Assembly: GCA_934486895.1 (NCBI GenBank)
Contig: CAKSQZ010000016.1
Location: 1-35,279 of the forward strand
Direction: 5' to 3'
Length of the DNA stretch: 35,279 nt
Source of the DNA: an uncultured Eubacteriales bacterium
GTDB taxonomy: Bacteria > Bacillota > Clostridia > Oscillospirales > Acutalibacteraceae
Of the stretch, positions 8,708 to 16,421 are shown one piece after another. The translations under genes and the position numbers were made by a program. The notes beneath the pieces were generated by a model that did no database searches, was not told where the DNA came from, and saw only the letters and a program-made list of their open reading frames with translations. The stretch's first letter is position 1. Each line of letters opens with the position of its first letter.

Positions 8708-8744
8708 AATATATCCGACAAGTCTCAGCCCTGTCGGATATATT
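8708..8744 (-). terminator. Terminator of the surface-glycosylation operon
   Basis: A perfect 13-bp stem pairs 8708-8720 with 8732-8744 around an 11-nt loop. On the minus strand the descending arm runs into a T5 run. It lies 17 bp past the stop of the last SMR gene. The rest of 8525-8760 shows no gene. Confidence 0.8.
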
Positions 8745-8760
8745 CGATATTTATTTTCGG

Positions 8761-9105
8761 TTAAAAAAGCACAAACACCAGAATGCCGCAGACAATTATC
8801 ATATTGCCGATTATCCGCTTTTTTGTGATAGTTTCTTTCAAGATAATATTTGAAAGCAGCATTACAAAGACAATGGACATTGAGCTTATCACAACGCCGA
8901 AGCGATAATCGATCTTTGTGTATATGAACACATTTAACACAAGCACGCCGACATAGCATATATACGAACATAAAACATAGGGATTCAGGTATTCAAAAAT
9001 AATATTTTTATGCTTTTTGTTCGCGCTCTTTTTAAGAATGATCTGCGAAAAGGCAGTGATAAATGCGCTTACTATCATTAAAATGCAGAATATAAACTTA
9101 CTCAC
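8761..9105 (-). CDS. SMR/EamA-like small membrane protein, ArnE/ArnF-like (second of a pair)
   Basis: The 114-aa protein has four predicted transmembrane helices (about residues 4-24, 42-62, 70-89 and 97-114), the size and layout of small multidrug resistance relatives. ArnE and ArnF are SMR-like proteins that together flip undecaprenyl-phosphate-linked 4-amino-arabinose. A GTG start is inferred, with a GGTGAT site 7 nt before it. It overlaps the previous SMR gene by 8 bp, so the two are probably made as a heterodimer. Being last in an operon with an ArnC-like transferase and a sugar aminotransferase argues for a lipid-linked sugar substrate over drug efflux. No residue proves the substrate. 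Confidence 0.78.
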   Translation of the reverse strand: MSKFIFCILMIVSAFITAFSQIILKKSANKKHKNIIFEYLNPYVLCSYICYVGVLVLNVFIYTKIDYRFGVVISSMSIVFVMLLSNIILKETITKKRIIGNMIIVCGILVFVLF

Positions 9106-9445
9106 TTTGCATCACCCAAATTCCTGCTATAATCAACACTGTTCCTATAATATTTCCGACAGTGATCGTTTCGGAAAATATCAGAACCGACCACAAAAGA
9201 CTCCATATATTATAAACAGATCTGTGCGCATACGCGACATTTACATCAAAATGCTTTAAGTTTTGCTGCCAGAATATCGCATAGATACCGCAGCTGACAA
9301 GAATAAGTCCTGCAAAAATAAAAGTGTAAATACTGAATAATCCGTTTTCGCCGATACTGTTTGCAGTGAGCTTTGAAAATATCCCCGCAAATGAAAACAG
9401 CATTATATTGATATGAAGAATAATCAGACGCTTTGTTTTTGCCAT
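9098..9445 (-). CDS. SMR/EamA-like small membrane protein, ArnE/ArnF-like (first of a pair)
   Basis: The 115-aa protein has four predicted helices (about residues 8-26, 38-58, 72-92 and 96-112) and the GxIxGTVLIIAGIWVM-type final helix seen in EmrE/ArnE-like proteins. It diverges clearly from its partner at 8761-9105, as expected for a heterodimeric pair with asymmetric roles. It starts 2 bp after the wecE-like stop, with a GAGGGG site inside the end of that gene. I infer a flippase function for a polyprenyl-phosphate-linked sugar from the operon; a drug or metabolite exporter is the alternative. Confidence 0.78.
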   Translation of the reverse strand: MAKTKRLIILHINIMLFSFAGIFSKLTANSIGENGLFSIYTFIFAGLILVSCGIYAIFWQQNLKHFDVNVAYAHRSVYNIWSLLWSVLIFSETITVGNIIGTVLIIAGIWVMQSE

Positions 9446-9447
9446 AG

Positions 9448-10581
9448 TTATTTCCCCTCAAAAAACGAATATATGTTTTCCAAAACATAATCGACATCAT
9501 CTATTGTAAGATCCTTATACATAGGCAGTCTTACAAGCGTTTCGGAGGTTTTGGTCGTGTATCTGTCCTCGCCGAAGAAGATAGAACATTTTTTGCCGAA
9601 CGGCGAAGAATGGAGAGGAACATAATGAAACACGCATGATATATCTCTTTTTTTCATATACTCGATAAAATCACACCGCTGTTTTAAATCTCTTGTTTTT
9701 ATGTAAAACATATGAGCGTTATGCGTACATTCATCGGGAACGACGGGCAGACTTATGCACCCTCTTTTTTCAAGCTCTTTCAAGCCCGAGTAATACTGAT
9801 CATATCTTGCCAAACGAGCGTTGTTTATTTGCTCTGCTTCATTTAACTGCGCATATAAAAATGCCGCACAAAGTTCGCTCGGCAGGTATGACGAGCCTTT
9901 ATTCACCCATGTGTATTTATCTGTCATGCCGAGCAGAAACTCTGAGCGGTTTGTTCCTTTTTCTCTTATGATCTCGGCTTTGATAACATCGTTCTCAGAT
10001 CCCACAAGCAAAGCGCCGCCTTCGCCCATGGTATAATTTTTGGTTTCGTGAAAGCTGTATGTTCCGAAATCTCCTATTGTGCCGAGGGCTTTTCCTTTAT
10101 AATAAGCATTAACACCCTGTGCGGCGTCTTCGACCACTTTTAACGAATACTCCTTTGCGAGCGCCGTTATATGATCCATTTCGCAGCCGACTCCGGCATA
10201 GTGGACAGGGACGATAGCACGGGTCTTATCCGTGACAGCCGCTTCGATCAGCTTTTCATCGATATTCTGCGTATCGGGACGAATATCGACAAAAACGATT
10301 TTGGCTCCCCGCAGCACAAATGCGTTTGCCGTGGATACGAAAGTGAACGACGGCATTATGACTTCATCGCCCGGGTTTATATCGCAAAGAAGCGCCGCCA
10401 TTTCAAGAGCGTGAGTGCAGGACGGTGTTAAAAGTGCTTTTTTAGCGCGATATTTTTCTTCTATCAGCTTACTGCACTCTTTGGTATAGAAATTATCTCC
10501 GCACAATTTTCGCTTGTTTATTGCATCGGCGATAAAAGTTTTTTCCGAACCGACTATCGGCGGTATATTAAACGGTATCAT
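9448..10581 (-). CDS. wecE: WecE/RffA-type dTDP-4-keto-6-deoxyhexose aminotransferase (DegT/DnrJ/EryC1/StrS)
   Basis: The 377-aa PLP enzyme closely follows E. coli WecE (RffA) over its whole length, including KLCGD, the LLTPSCT segment, IMPSFTFVSTANAFVLRGAKI, VPVHYAGVGCEMD and VEDAAQGV. The PLP lysine is K181 in HETKNYT, and the cofactor aspartate D152 is in VVEDAAQ. WecE makes dTDP-4-amino-4,6-dideoxygalactose (dTDP-Fuc4N) from dTDP-4-keto-6-deoxyglucose, the product of the RmlA/RmlB pair in this operon. The ATG at 10581 is preferred over the GTG at 10590: a GAGG site lies 8 nt before it, and the protein then starts as family members do. It overlaps the ATP-grasp/SDR gene by 14 bp. It fills the role ArnB has in arn operons. 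The sugar stereochemistry is inferred from similarity. Confidence 0.92.
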   Translation of the reverse strand: MIPFNIPPIVGSEKTFIADAINKRKLCGDNFYTKECSKLIEEKYRAKKALLTPSCTHALEMAALLCDINPGDEVIMPSFTFVSTANAFVLRGAKIVFVDIRPDTQNIDEKLIEAAVTDKTRAIVPVHYAGVGCEMDHITALAKEYSLKVVEDAAQGVNAYYKGKALGTIGDFGTYSFHETKNYTMGEGGALLVGSENDVIKAEIIREKGTNRSEFLLGMTDKYTWVNKGSSYLPSELCAAFLYAQLNEAEQINNARLARYDQYYSGLKELEKRGCISLPVVPDECTHNAHMFYIKTRDLKQRCDFIEYMKKRDISCVFHYVPLHSSPFGKKCSIFFGEDRYTTKTSETLVRLPMYKDLTIDDVDYVLENIYSFFEGK

Positions 10582-12550
10582 GATCGGCACCTCGATTTTG
10601 TTTGCTTAATTCTCTAAAAGCTTCCGTAAGGCTGTATTGACATACGAAGCCGAGCTCTTTTTGGGCTTTTGATATGTCAAAATAACAAACGGATGTATCT
10701 TCTTTTTTATCTTTGAGCACTTCGATTTTTGATAATGAACAAAATCCGTCTATCACTGCGCTTGCCAGCTTCGCATTGGATGTTCCGATTCCCGATGCGA
10801 TATTGTATACTCCGCGCAAGGCGTATTTTTGAAGCGCGAGCCATATTGCAAGACAAGCGTCTTTCACATAAATATAATCGCGTTTGCCGACCGAATTTCC
10901 GTATACCGAAAGCGGTTTTCCGTTCATTGCATTTTCCATATACAAGCTTACTAAATATCCGTTTTTATCGTTGCCTATGACCTGAGAAAGCCTTAAAATC
11001 TTTATATTTGTTCCGAACTTTCGATTGTAATAATCGCAGAGCAATTCACCCGAATATTTTGAAATACCGTAATAATTTATGGGGGCTATCTCGCCGTTTT
11101 CGCTGATGGGCGATTTTTGTGAATCGGAATAAACGCACCTTGAGGAAAGAAATACTATGTTTTTTATCCCCAAACTCACGCAGGCTGCCAATGTGTTTTC
11201 AAGTGTTTTGACATTATCACTATACAGCCCGAGCGTTTGCTTTTCGTTCGGATCGACTTTCTTTGCCGCAAAAACAACAACGCTGTCACATCCGTACAGC
11301 GCTTTTTCAAGCTGTTCGCAGGTGTATTCACAGACCGCGCCGCTTTTCCTTGAAATATCGACAAGTTCCGCTTCCCTCGCATAAATATCCTGAAAGCATT
11401 TTCCTATAAAGCCGCTGCCGCCGACTAAGCCGATCTTTTTCGGAGATCTGAAGATGCGATAGCCGCACTTTTCCATATAGCCATTCATTTTTTTAACGAT
11501 GTCACCGGTATTGTAATACATCCTTTTATAATCGGCAGTGTATTTTTCATATTTCTCGGCTTGGAATGCGGTGTTCGGCTGCTCGCAGAAAAACTCCGTA
11601 TGAACGGGCACTCGGCTGACATTATATTGCGGGACATCTATATTTTCTCCAAGCAAATGCCGCATTGTCATTTCCAAGAGATCCACATTGCAGTATTCCT
11701 TTATCAAACGCCACATGTGACAGCCGTCCAGACGGGGCGTGATCTCTATCAGATAAGGATGGCCGTTTGACACTTTGATCTGAAAATAAACGGGACCGTT
11801 TTCTATTTCAAGCTTTTTTACCGCTTTGCGCACAAGCTCGTTGATCATTTCATGAGTCCGAGTTCCCTCAAACGCCGAGGGGAGATGATGAGCTTTGATG
11901 ATACCGCCCGGCAGATCTTCAAACGACTCACGATCCGACAGCATGGAAAAAATAATTTCGCCGTCTTTCACATAAGCGTTGACCGAAACCTCGCTGCCCG
12001 ATATGTGCTTTTCAAGAATTACTTTTTTGTTTCTCGAATAGCTCATGGCTGAATCGAAATGCTCCGACAATTCATTGAAATTTTCTGCCTTGAAAACGCC
12101 TCTTTGTCCCTGCGAATCAACAGGCTTGATCATAAGCGGGTAAAAGTCAATGTTTTTGGCTTCATCAAGCGTCTTACAAACCGCGAAAGGCACATTAAAC
12201 GGGGCATCTTTGCCGAGAGCTTTGCGCATGAGATGCTTATTGCAACAGATCTCGGCTGTTTTGCTTGATACGAAATGAAACTTATTCAGATTTTCCGCTA
12301 CCTTGCAAAATGAAGGCACGGCAATATCGCTTCCGACAGAATATATGTAATCGATTTTATTTTCCCGGACATAGCTTTCGATTTTTTCGGCGTCCACTAT
12401 GTTTATTTCGGCAAAAAAATCCGCCAACGGAACTCCGTTATCGGTGCTGACATAACTGCAAACATGGACTTCGAGCCCAACGCTTTTCGCATATTCTATT
12501 AAATCGATCTGCGCGTTACCTGCACCCAATATCAGCAGTTTCTTTTTCAT
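10568..12550 (-). CDS. ATP-grasp ligase fused to NAD-dependent sugar epimerase/dehydratase (SDR)
   Basis: The 660-aa protein has two enzymes in one chain. Residues 1 to about 365 form an ATP-grasp carboxylate-amine ligase: an N-terminal Rossmann-like part, the nucleotide lysine K142 (LMIKPVDSQGQRGV), LEKHISGSEVSV, and a metal site around E269 (IEITPRLDG, with T where N is common). Residues about 371-650 form an extended SDR with the GGSGFIG NAD loop (377-383) and YxxxK at Y494/K498. It sits between an ArnC-like transferase and a WecE-type aminotransferase, overlapping both genes by 35 and 14 bp. The arrangement recalls ArnA, where a formyltransferase is fused to an SDR. I infer that it acylates or aminoacylates the 4-amino group and alters the sugar. 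The substrate is unknown. Confidence 0.88.
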   Translation of the reverse strand: MKKKLLILGAGNAQIDLIEYAKSVGLEVHVCSYVSTDNGVPLADFFAEINIVDAEKIESYVRENKIDYIYSVGSDIAVPSFCKVAENLNKFHFVSSKTAEICCNKHLMRKALGKDAPFNVPFAVCKTLDEAKNIDFYPLMIKPVDSQGQRGVFKAENFNELSEHFDSAMSYSRNKKVILEKHISGSEVSVNAYVKDGEIIFSMLSDRESFEDLPGGIIKAHHLPSAFEGTRTHEMINELVRKAVKKLEIENGPVYFQIKVSNGHPYLIEITPRLDGCHMWRLIKEYCNVDLLEMTMRHLLGENIDVPQYNVSRVPVHTEFFCEQPNTAFQAEKYEKYTADYKRMYYNTGDIVKKMNGYMEKCGYRIFRSPKKIGLVGGSGFIGKCFQDIYAREAELVDISRKSGAVCEYTCEQLEKALYGCDSVVVFAAKKVDPNEKQTLGLYSDNVKTLENTLAACVSLGIKNIVFLSSRCVYSDSQKSPISENGEIAPINYYGISKYSGELLCDYYNRKFGTNIKILRLSQVIGNDKNGYLVSLYMENAMNGKPLSVYGNSVGKRDYIYVKDACLAIWLALQKYALRGVYNIASGIGTSNAKLASAVIDGFCSLSKIEVLKDKKEDTSVCYFDISKAQKELGFVCQYSLTEAFRELSKQNRGADHDTV

Positions 12551-13466
12551 ATATTACATCTCCCGTCACGGTATCCTGTCTTATAATATACTGAGGCTCT
12601 TTTGTTACAGCCATAAACATTCGGACAATATATTCCCCGACAATTCCGACTGCCGATAATATCAGCCCCGAAAACACACCTATTTCGGCATATATCTTAT
12701 GCTCAAATCCGCCTGCAACGCAGGCAACTATCAAGCAGATAAGCGACACTGTAAAAATCAGCACGCCCGATTTCAATATCAGCCTGATCGGTTTTAACGA
12801 ATAATTAAGCAGCGATGCCCACAGGCGGATCAGTTTTTTTAATTTGTATCCGCTTTTTCCGAAGCGTCTGTCGAAATGCTCTATATCCGCGTTTGCGATT
12901 TTTGACGATGTACGCAAAAACAAGCCCTGCAAATTGGCAAAACTGCTTTCGCTTTTTATAATCTCATCGCGCACAAAGCGGCGAATGATATACATAGGAC
13001 AAGCCTTCAGATCTCTCGGTTTATCCAAAAGCCAGCACACCGAAACATGGCTCATCCTGCTCACAAGGTTTCTTAGAAATCCGTGGTGACGTTTCGGAAA
13101 GCGGCCGTAAACAATATCATAGCCTTCGTTTAACTTATCGATTAGCTTTTTGATCTGTGACGGATGTGTTTGAAAATCGTCGTCCATGCCTAGGATATAA
13201 TCGCCGCTTGCATATTTCATTCCGGCGAGAATCGCGTTGTGCTGGCCGCAGTTTTTCGAGAGATCCACACCGATCACAAAGCTATATTTTCCTGCAAGCT
13301 TTTTGATTTCGGAATATGTACCGTCATTTGAGCCGTCATTTACTAAAATGAACTCATAGTCGCAGTATTTTTCGAGCTCCTCTGCGGTTTTCTCAACAAC
13401 ATCCGCAATTGATTTTTCCGAATAATAGCAAGGTATTACAACGGAAATTTTGTATTCATTCATCAT
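12516..13466 (-). CDS. ArnC/GtrB-like polyprenyl-phosphate glycosyltransferase (GT2)
   Basis: The 316-aa protein has an N-terminal GT2 GT-A domain and two C-terminal transmembrane helices (about 232-252 and 262-283). Motifs include VVIPCYY, LVNDGSNDGT, the NCGQHNAILAG segment typical of ArnC, the metal-binding DDD at 95-97 and RRFGKSGYKL near 200-210, matching the R-x-x-G-x-S-x-Y element of ArnC/GtrB/DpmA proteins. These enzymes move a sugar from a nucleotide to undecaprenyl phosphate on the cytoplasmic face. The gene overlaps both neighbours (11 bp and 35 bp). Next to a 4-amino-sugar aminotransferase, the likely donor is the modified dTDP-amino sugar; a different NDP sugar cannot be excluded. 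Confidence 0.9.
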   Translation of the reverse strand: MMNEYKISVVIPCYYSEKSIADVVEKTAEELEKYCDYEFILVNDGSNDGTYSEIKKLAGKYSFVIGVDLSKNCGQHNAILAGMKYASGDYILGMDDDFQTHPSQIKKLIDKLNEGYDIVYGRFPKRHHGFLRNLVSRMSHVSVCWLLDKPRDLKACPMYIIRRFVRDEIIKSESSFANLQGLFLRTSSKIANADIEHFDRRFGKSGYKLKKLIRLWASLLNYSLKPIRLILKSGVLIFTVSLICLIVACVAGGFEHKIYAEIGVFSGLILSAVGIVGEYIVRMFMAVTKEPQYIIRQDTVTGDVIYEKETADIGCR

Positions 13467-15237
13467 CTACCACCATATATACATAAAGTACATCCTTTGC
13501 CGTTTGGATCTTATCCACCTCTGCAAGCTTTTTATTGTAGTTATCTTTAAGCTTTTTTGTTATTCCCATTCGAGGGGAGGAACTCGTAATATAATAAACA
13601 TCAACATCCGAACTAACAAGTCCCTCTATCGCTGTTTTAAAGCCGAATTTGCGGTTTTTTTCGTAATAAAGCGGCGAACGGGCGTTCCATGAGCCTAATG
13701 ATTCACAGTTTAGCACTTTTCCCTTTTCATAGGTTTTAAATACATACCCTGTTGATGCAATAAAATCATAGGTATCGTAAAAGAAGAAGGTGTCGGGGTA
13801 TTTTTCCGTATACTGCATGAGCGCTTCAAGCTTTGAATTGGTGGTTTCTCTAAGCGAACGAGCTTTATTATCAAGCGCATTCTGCATATTGCAAACACCC
13901 ACCGACATAAATACAACCAACGCACACAACAGTCCGCACAGACACAGCGACTTTAACTTATCATTTTTAAAGCGGCTTATATAATCCGACAGCGGCACTG
14001 TTCTTTTATCGATAAGATCTATAACGGCAAAAGAGCCGCAGACAAACATTGTAAGCATCATCAAGTCGATCAAGCGCGCCATAATTCTGCCGTTGAATTC
14101 AAGAAATGTGATCTCAAGTATCATTCCCGCCACGATAAACGGAAATATAATTTCCGCCTTTCGTTTTTTTACAGAGAGCATTATGCATATAAAAAACAGG
14201 ACAGTCACGAATATTGCATAGTATTTGATTGTTTTGTCGCTCGATGTATACCATGTTGAAAAGCCGTTTTTTACCGCAAAGATCGCCCTTTCCAAAAAGG
14301 TGATCTCCGTCGTGCGTACCTGCTTCATATATGACGAAACCGTGGTTAAAGTTTCGGTGTTCACATTATCATCTATATCCAGGAACCTGCCTGACATTGC
14401 ACGGTAAGTCACTTCGCTTATGCCGTTTTCCTTATAAAAAGGCATGTTTTCATAATATCCGGGGATCGAACCGTAGTCGTAGATCTCAGCGCGCACTTCT
14501 TTGAAACCTTTAAATTCCGTATATTCCGGCCTGCTCCATGCCGCCATATCGGCAAACAAAACAGCAAAACACATCACAAGTGTTAAACCGCCCCAAAAAA
14601 TATACTTTCTCTTACTCTGCTTATCTTTGAATATTCGGACTGCAATTACCCATAGCAATGCCGGCAAAATCAAGTAAAATGCTTTTGAGCGAATCGAAAA
14701 CGACATAACGGCAAAGATAACGGCGACAATGATATGCTTTGCGTTGTTTGTATCGGGCATTTCGTACAGCAGTGCAAAAGCCCCGACGCTTAAAAACACA
14801 GAAGTCAGTGTGAATTGCGGAAGGCAGATATATTTTTGTATAAAGAGGATAAAGAGCATTAAATACAAAAACACGCCTATAAAAACTCTGTTTTTCTCAT
14901 ACGACTTTTTGATAATGTAATAGCAAAAAACACAGCTCGGAACAAACATACAAAGCATAGTGAACAAGCCGTACCACGGGATACCTGTTGTTATGCTATA
15001 CAATCCCGAAAGCAAAAGCCCCATGGGATAACGCATAAAAACAATATCGGGGCTCGGTGTTCCCGAATACGCGCCTGATACGATCGTCATCATGCGAAAA
15101 TCGTCATTTGTATACCAGCTCGGCGGATTGTGAGCGATCGCAACTAAAAAAAGCAGTATATTAGAAAAAACAGATATACCGAAAATAAGCTTTTTATATG
15201 AGGTCGAGCTATTGTTATACAACCGGTGTGTTTTCAT
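13456..15237 (-). CDS. Large polytopic membrane protein, GT-C-like glycosyltransferase candidate
   Basis: The 593-aa protein has about 11-12 transmembrane segments up to about residue 465 and a C-terminal extracellular domain of about 120 residues. The first large loop contains WYTNDDFRM, an acidic pair just after the first helix, where GT-C enzymes such as ArnT and GtrC-type transferases keep their catalytic aspartates. GT-C enzymes use polyprenyl-phosphate sugars on the outer face. I chose the ATG at 15237 over the TTG at 15243 because a GAGG site is properly spaced from it. It overlaps the cadherin-like gene by 23 bp and the GT2 gene by 11 bp. The GT-C call rests on topology, the acidic pair and context, not on close similarity to a characterised enzyme. 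Confidence 0.72.
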   Translation of the reverse strand: MKTHRLYNNSSTSYKKLIFGISVFSNILLFLVAIAHNPPSWYTNDDFRMMTIVSGAYSGTPSPDIVFMRYPMGLLLSGLYSITTGIPWYGLFTMLCMFVPSCVFCYYIIKKSYEKNRVFIGVFLYLMLFILFIQKYICLPQFTLTSVFLSVGAFALLYEMPDTNNAKHIIVAVIFAVMSFSIRSKAFYLILPALLWVIAVRIFKDKQSKRKYIFWGGLTLVMCFAVLFADMAAWSRPEYTEFKGFKEVRAEIYDYGSIPGYYENMPFYKENGISEVTYRAMSGRFLDIDDNVNTETLTTVSSYMKQVRTTEITFLERAIFAVKNGFSTWYTSSDKTIKYYAIFVTVLFFICIMLSVKKRKAEIIFPFIVAGMILEITFLEFNGRIMARLIDLMMLTMFVCGSFAVIDLIDKRTVPLSDYISRFKNDKLKSLCLCGLLCALVVFMSVGVCNMQNALDNKARSLRETTNSKLEALMQYTEKYPDTFFFYDTYDFIASTGYVFKTYEKGKVLNCESLGSWNARSPLYYEKNRKFGFKTAIEGLVSSDVDVYYITSSSPRMGITKKLKDNYNKKLAEVDKIQTAKDVLYVYMVVDDE

Positions 15238-16405
15238 CTTCAATATCCTCTGTCACCTCGATATCCTCAAACGCCGCATTTGCCTCTATCTCTGTTTCTG
15301 TATCCGTCTCAGCCCGCATTTTACTTTTATACATAAAACGCGCCGCAAAAAAACCGCACACAAACAATACCGAACCGATCAGAACAACATAGACAGCCAT
15401 TTGAAAATCGGAATACTTCGGTGTGAAAAAATTATCGTATGTAAGCCGCAGCGTGTAAATACTGTATGTGTCCTCACTCGGTGAAGTGACCAGAATATTC
15501 ACAAACACCGGCTGACTGTCGTTAATTGATTCGGCACCGATCACCTGCACCATATCGCTTCGGTCGGCAGGATATGCCTGAATATCGAGATTTTTCACAG
15601 CTTTCGGAACTGTCAGATCATAATACGATCTGTGCGAAGAAAAGTTGATATTTACTTCACCGCCGTTTATCTCAATATTTGAAAGCACCGCGGTATCGCT
15701 TATCGAAGATGTAATATGCGCCTTTCTGTATAGGTTAAGATAATATCTTTTACTTTTGCCGCTGCGCTCAGTGACCTTGATCACATACTCTGTTCTTTTG
15801 CCCTCTTTGAGAGTTCCGTCGCTGTTCAGCTCATCGCGGCATTTTATCTCGACTGAGGCATCCGGATTTATCGTTCGGTAATTTACGCTTGCCTCGTCGA
15901 AGCTTTTTATGTTGTTTTCCAAGATCGCATAATAGGTAATTCTGTATCGGCTGAACTGCGGTGAGAAAATTCCGTTTTCCACATCAAGATAGGACAGACC
16001 TGTCCACGGAATGGAACTGATCGCATCGTTGCCGACATAAATGTTTAAATAATATTCGACTGTTTCATATCTGCCCAGCGTATCATGAACCGACACCGTA
16101 ACAATGTTTTGAGAATCGGAGGAAGCCGTTATCTCATCATCTCCGCTGATCTCATATTCAAACCTCGGATCGGTAAGCTCAACCGAGATCGAAAGATTAT
16201 ATGTAAATGAGGACATTATTACATCGTAGTTGTACACGCCGGGGTCGAAATCATTGAGAAAATATCCGTTTTCAACGGATATTTTCTCTACCATATACGA
16301 TTGCGAATCGTTATTTTCGGCGGAAGCCGTTTGCATGAACAGCGCTGAAAATAACGCCAAAAGCACTAATATTCGTGCCGTGATTTTTATTCTGTTTTGC
16401 TTCAT
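15215..16405 (-). CDS. Membrane-anchored cadherin-like beta-sandwich repeat protein
   Basis: The 396-aa protein has an N-terminal signal peptide (cleavage near TASA-EN, about residue 30), an extracellular region with three cadherin-like (PF12733-type) beta-sandwich repeats (about 38-128, 130-230 and 240-325), one transmembrane helix at about 337-360 and a short acidic cytoplasmic tail. Such repeats are adhesive or structural. The ATG at 16405 is chosen over the in-frame GTG at 16411: the GGAGG at 16415-16419 lies 9 nt before the ATG but only 3 nt before the GTG. The gene follows the 1626-aa surface protein by 16 bp and overlaps the GT-C gene. It may be the acceptor, or the membrane partner, of the glycosylation machinery; this is inference. 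Confidence 0.78.
   Translation of the reverse strand: MKQNRIKITARILVLLALFSALFMQTASAENNDSQSYMVEKISVENGYFLNDFDPGVYNYDVIMSSFTYNLSISVELTDPRFEYEISGDDEITASSDSQNIVTVSVHDTLGRYETVEYYLNIYVGNDAISSIPWTGLSYLDVENGIFSPQFSRYRITYYAILENNIKSFDEASVNYRTINPDASVEIKCRDELNSDGTLKEGKRTEYVIKVTERSGKSKRYYLNLYRKAHITSSISDTAVLSNIEINGGEVNINFSSHRSYYDLTVPKAVKNLDIQAYPADRSDMVQVIGAESINDSQPVFVNILVTSPSEDTYSIYTLRLTYDNFFTPKYSDFQMAVYVVLIGSVLFVCGFFAARFMYKSKMRAETDTETEIEANAAFEDIEVTEDIEDENTPVV
16256..16288 (-). repeat. Perfect 15-bp inverted repeat inside the cadherin-like gene
   Basis: GAGAAAATATCCGTT (16256-16270) and its exact complement (16274-16288) are separated by 3 nt. The repeat sits about 120 nt into the coding sequence, just downstream of the huge surface-protein gene. 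The RNA hairpin would be strong but has no U-tract, so it is not a standard terminator. It could be a processing or pausing site, or coincidence. Confidence 0.9.
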
Positions 16406-16421
16406 CGGCACATACCTCCGG

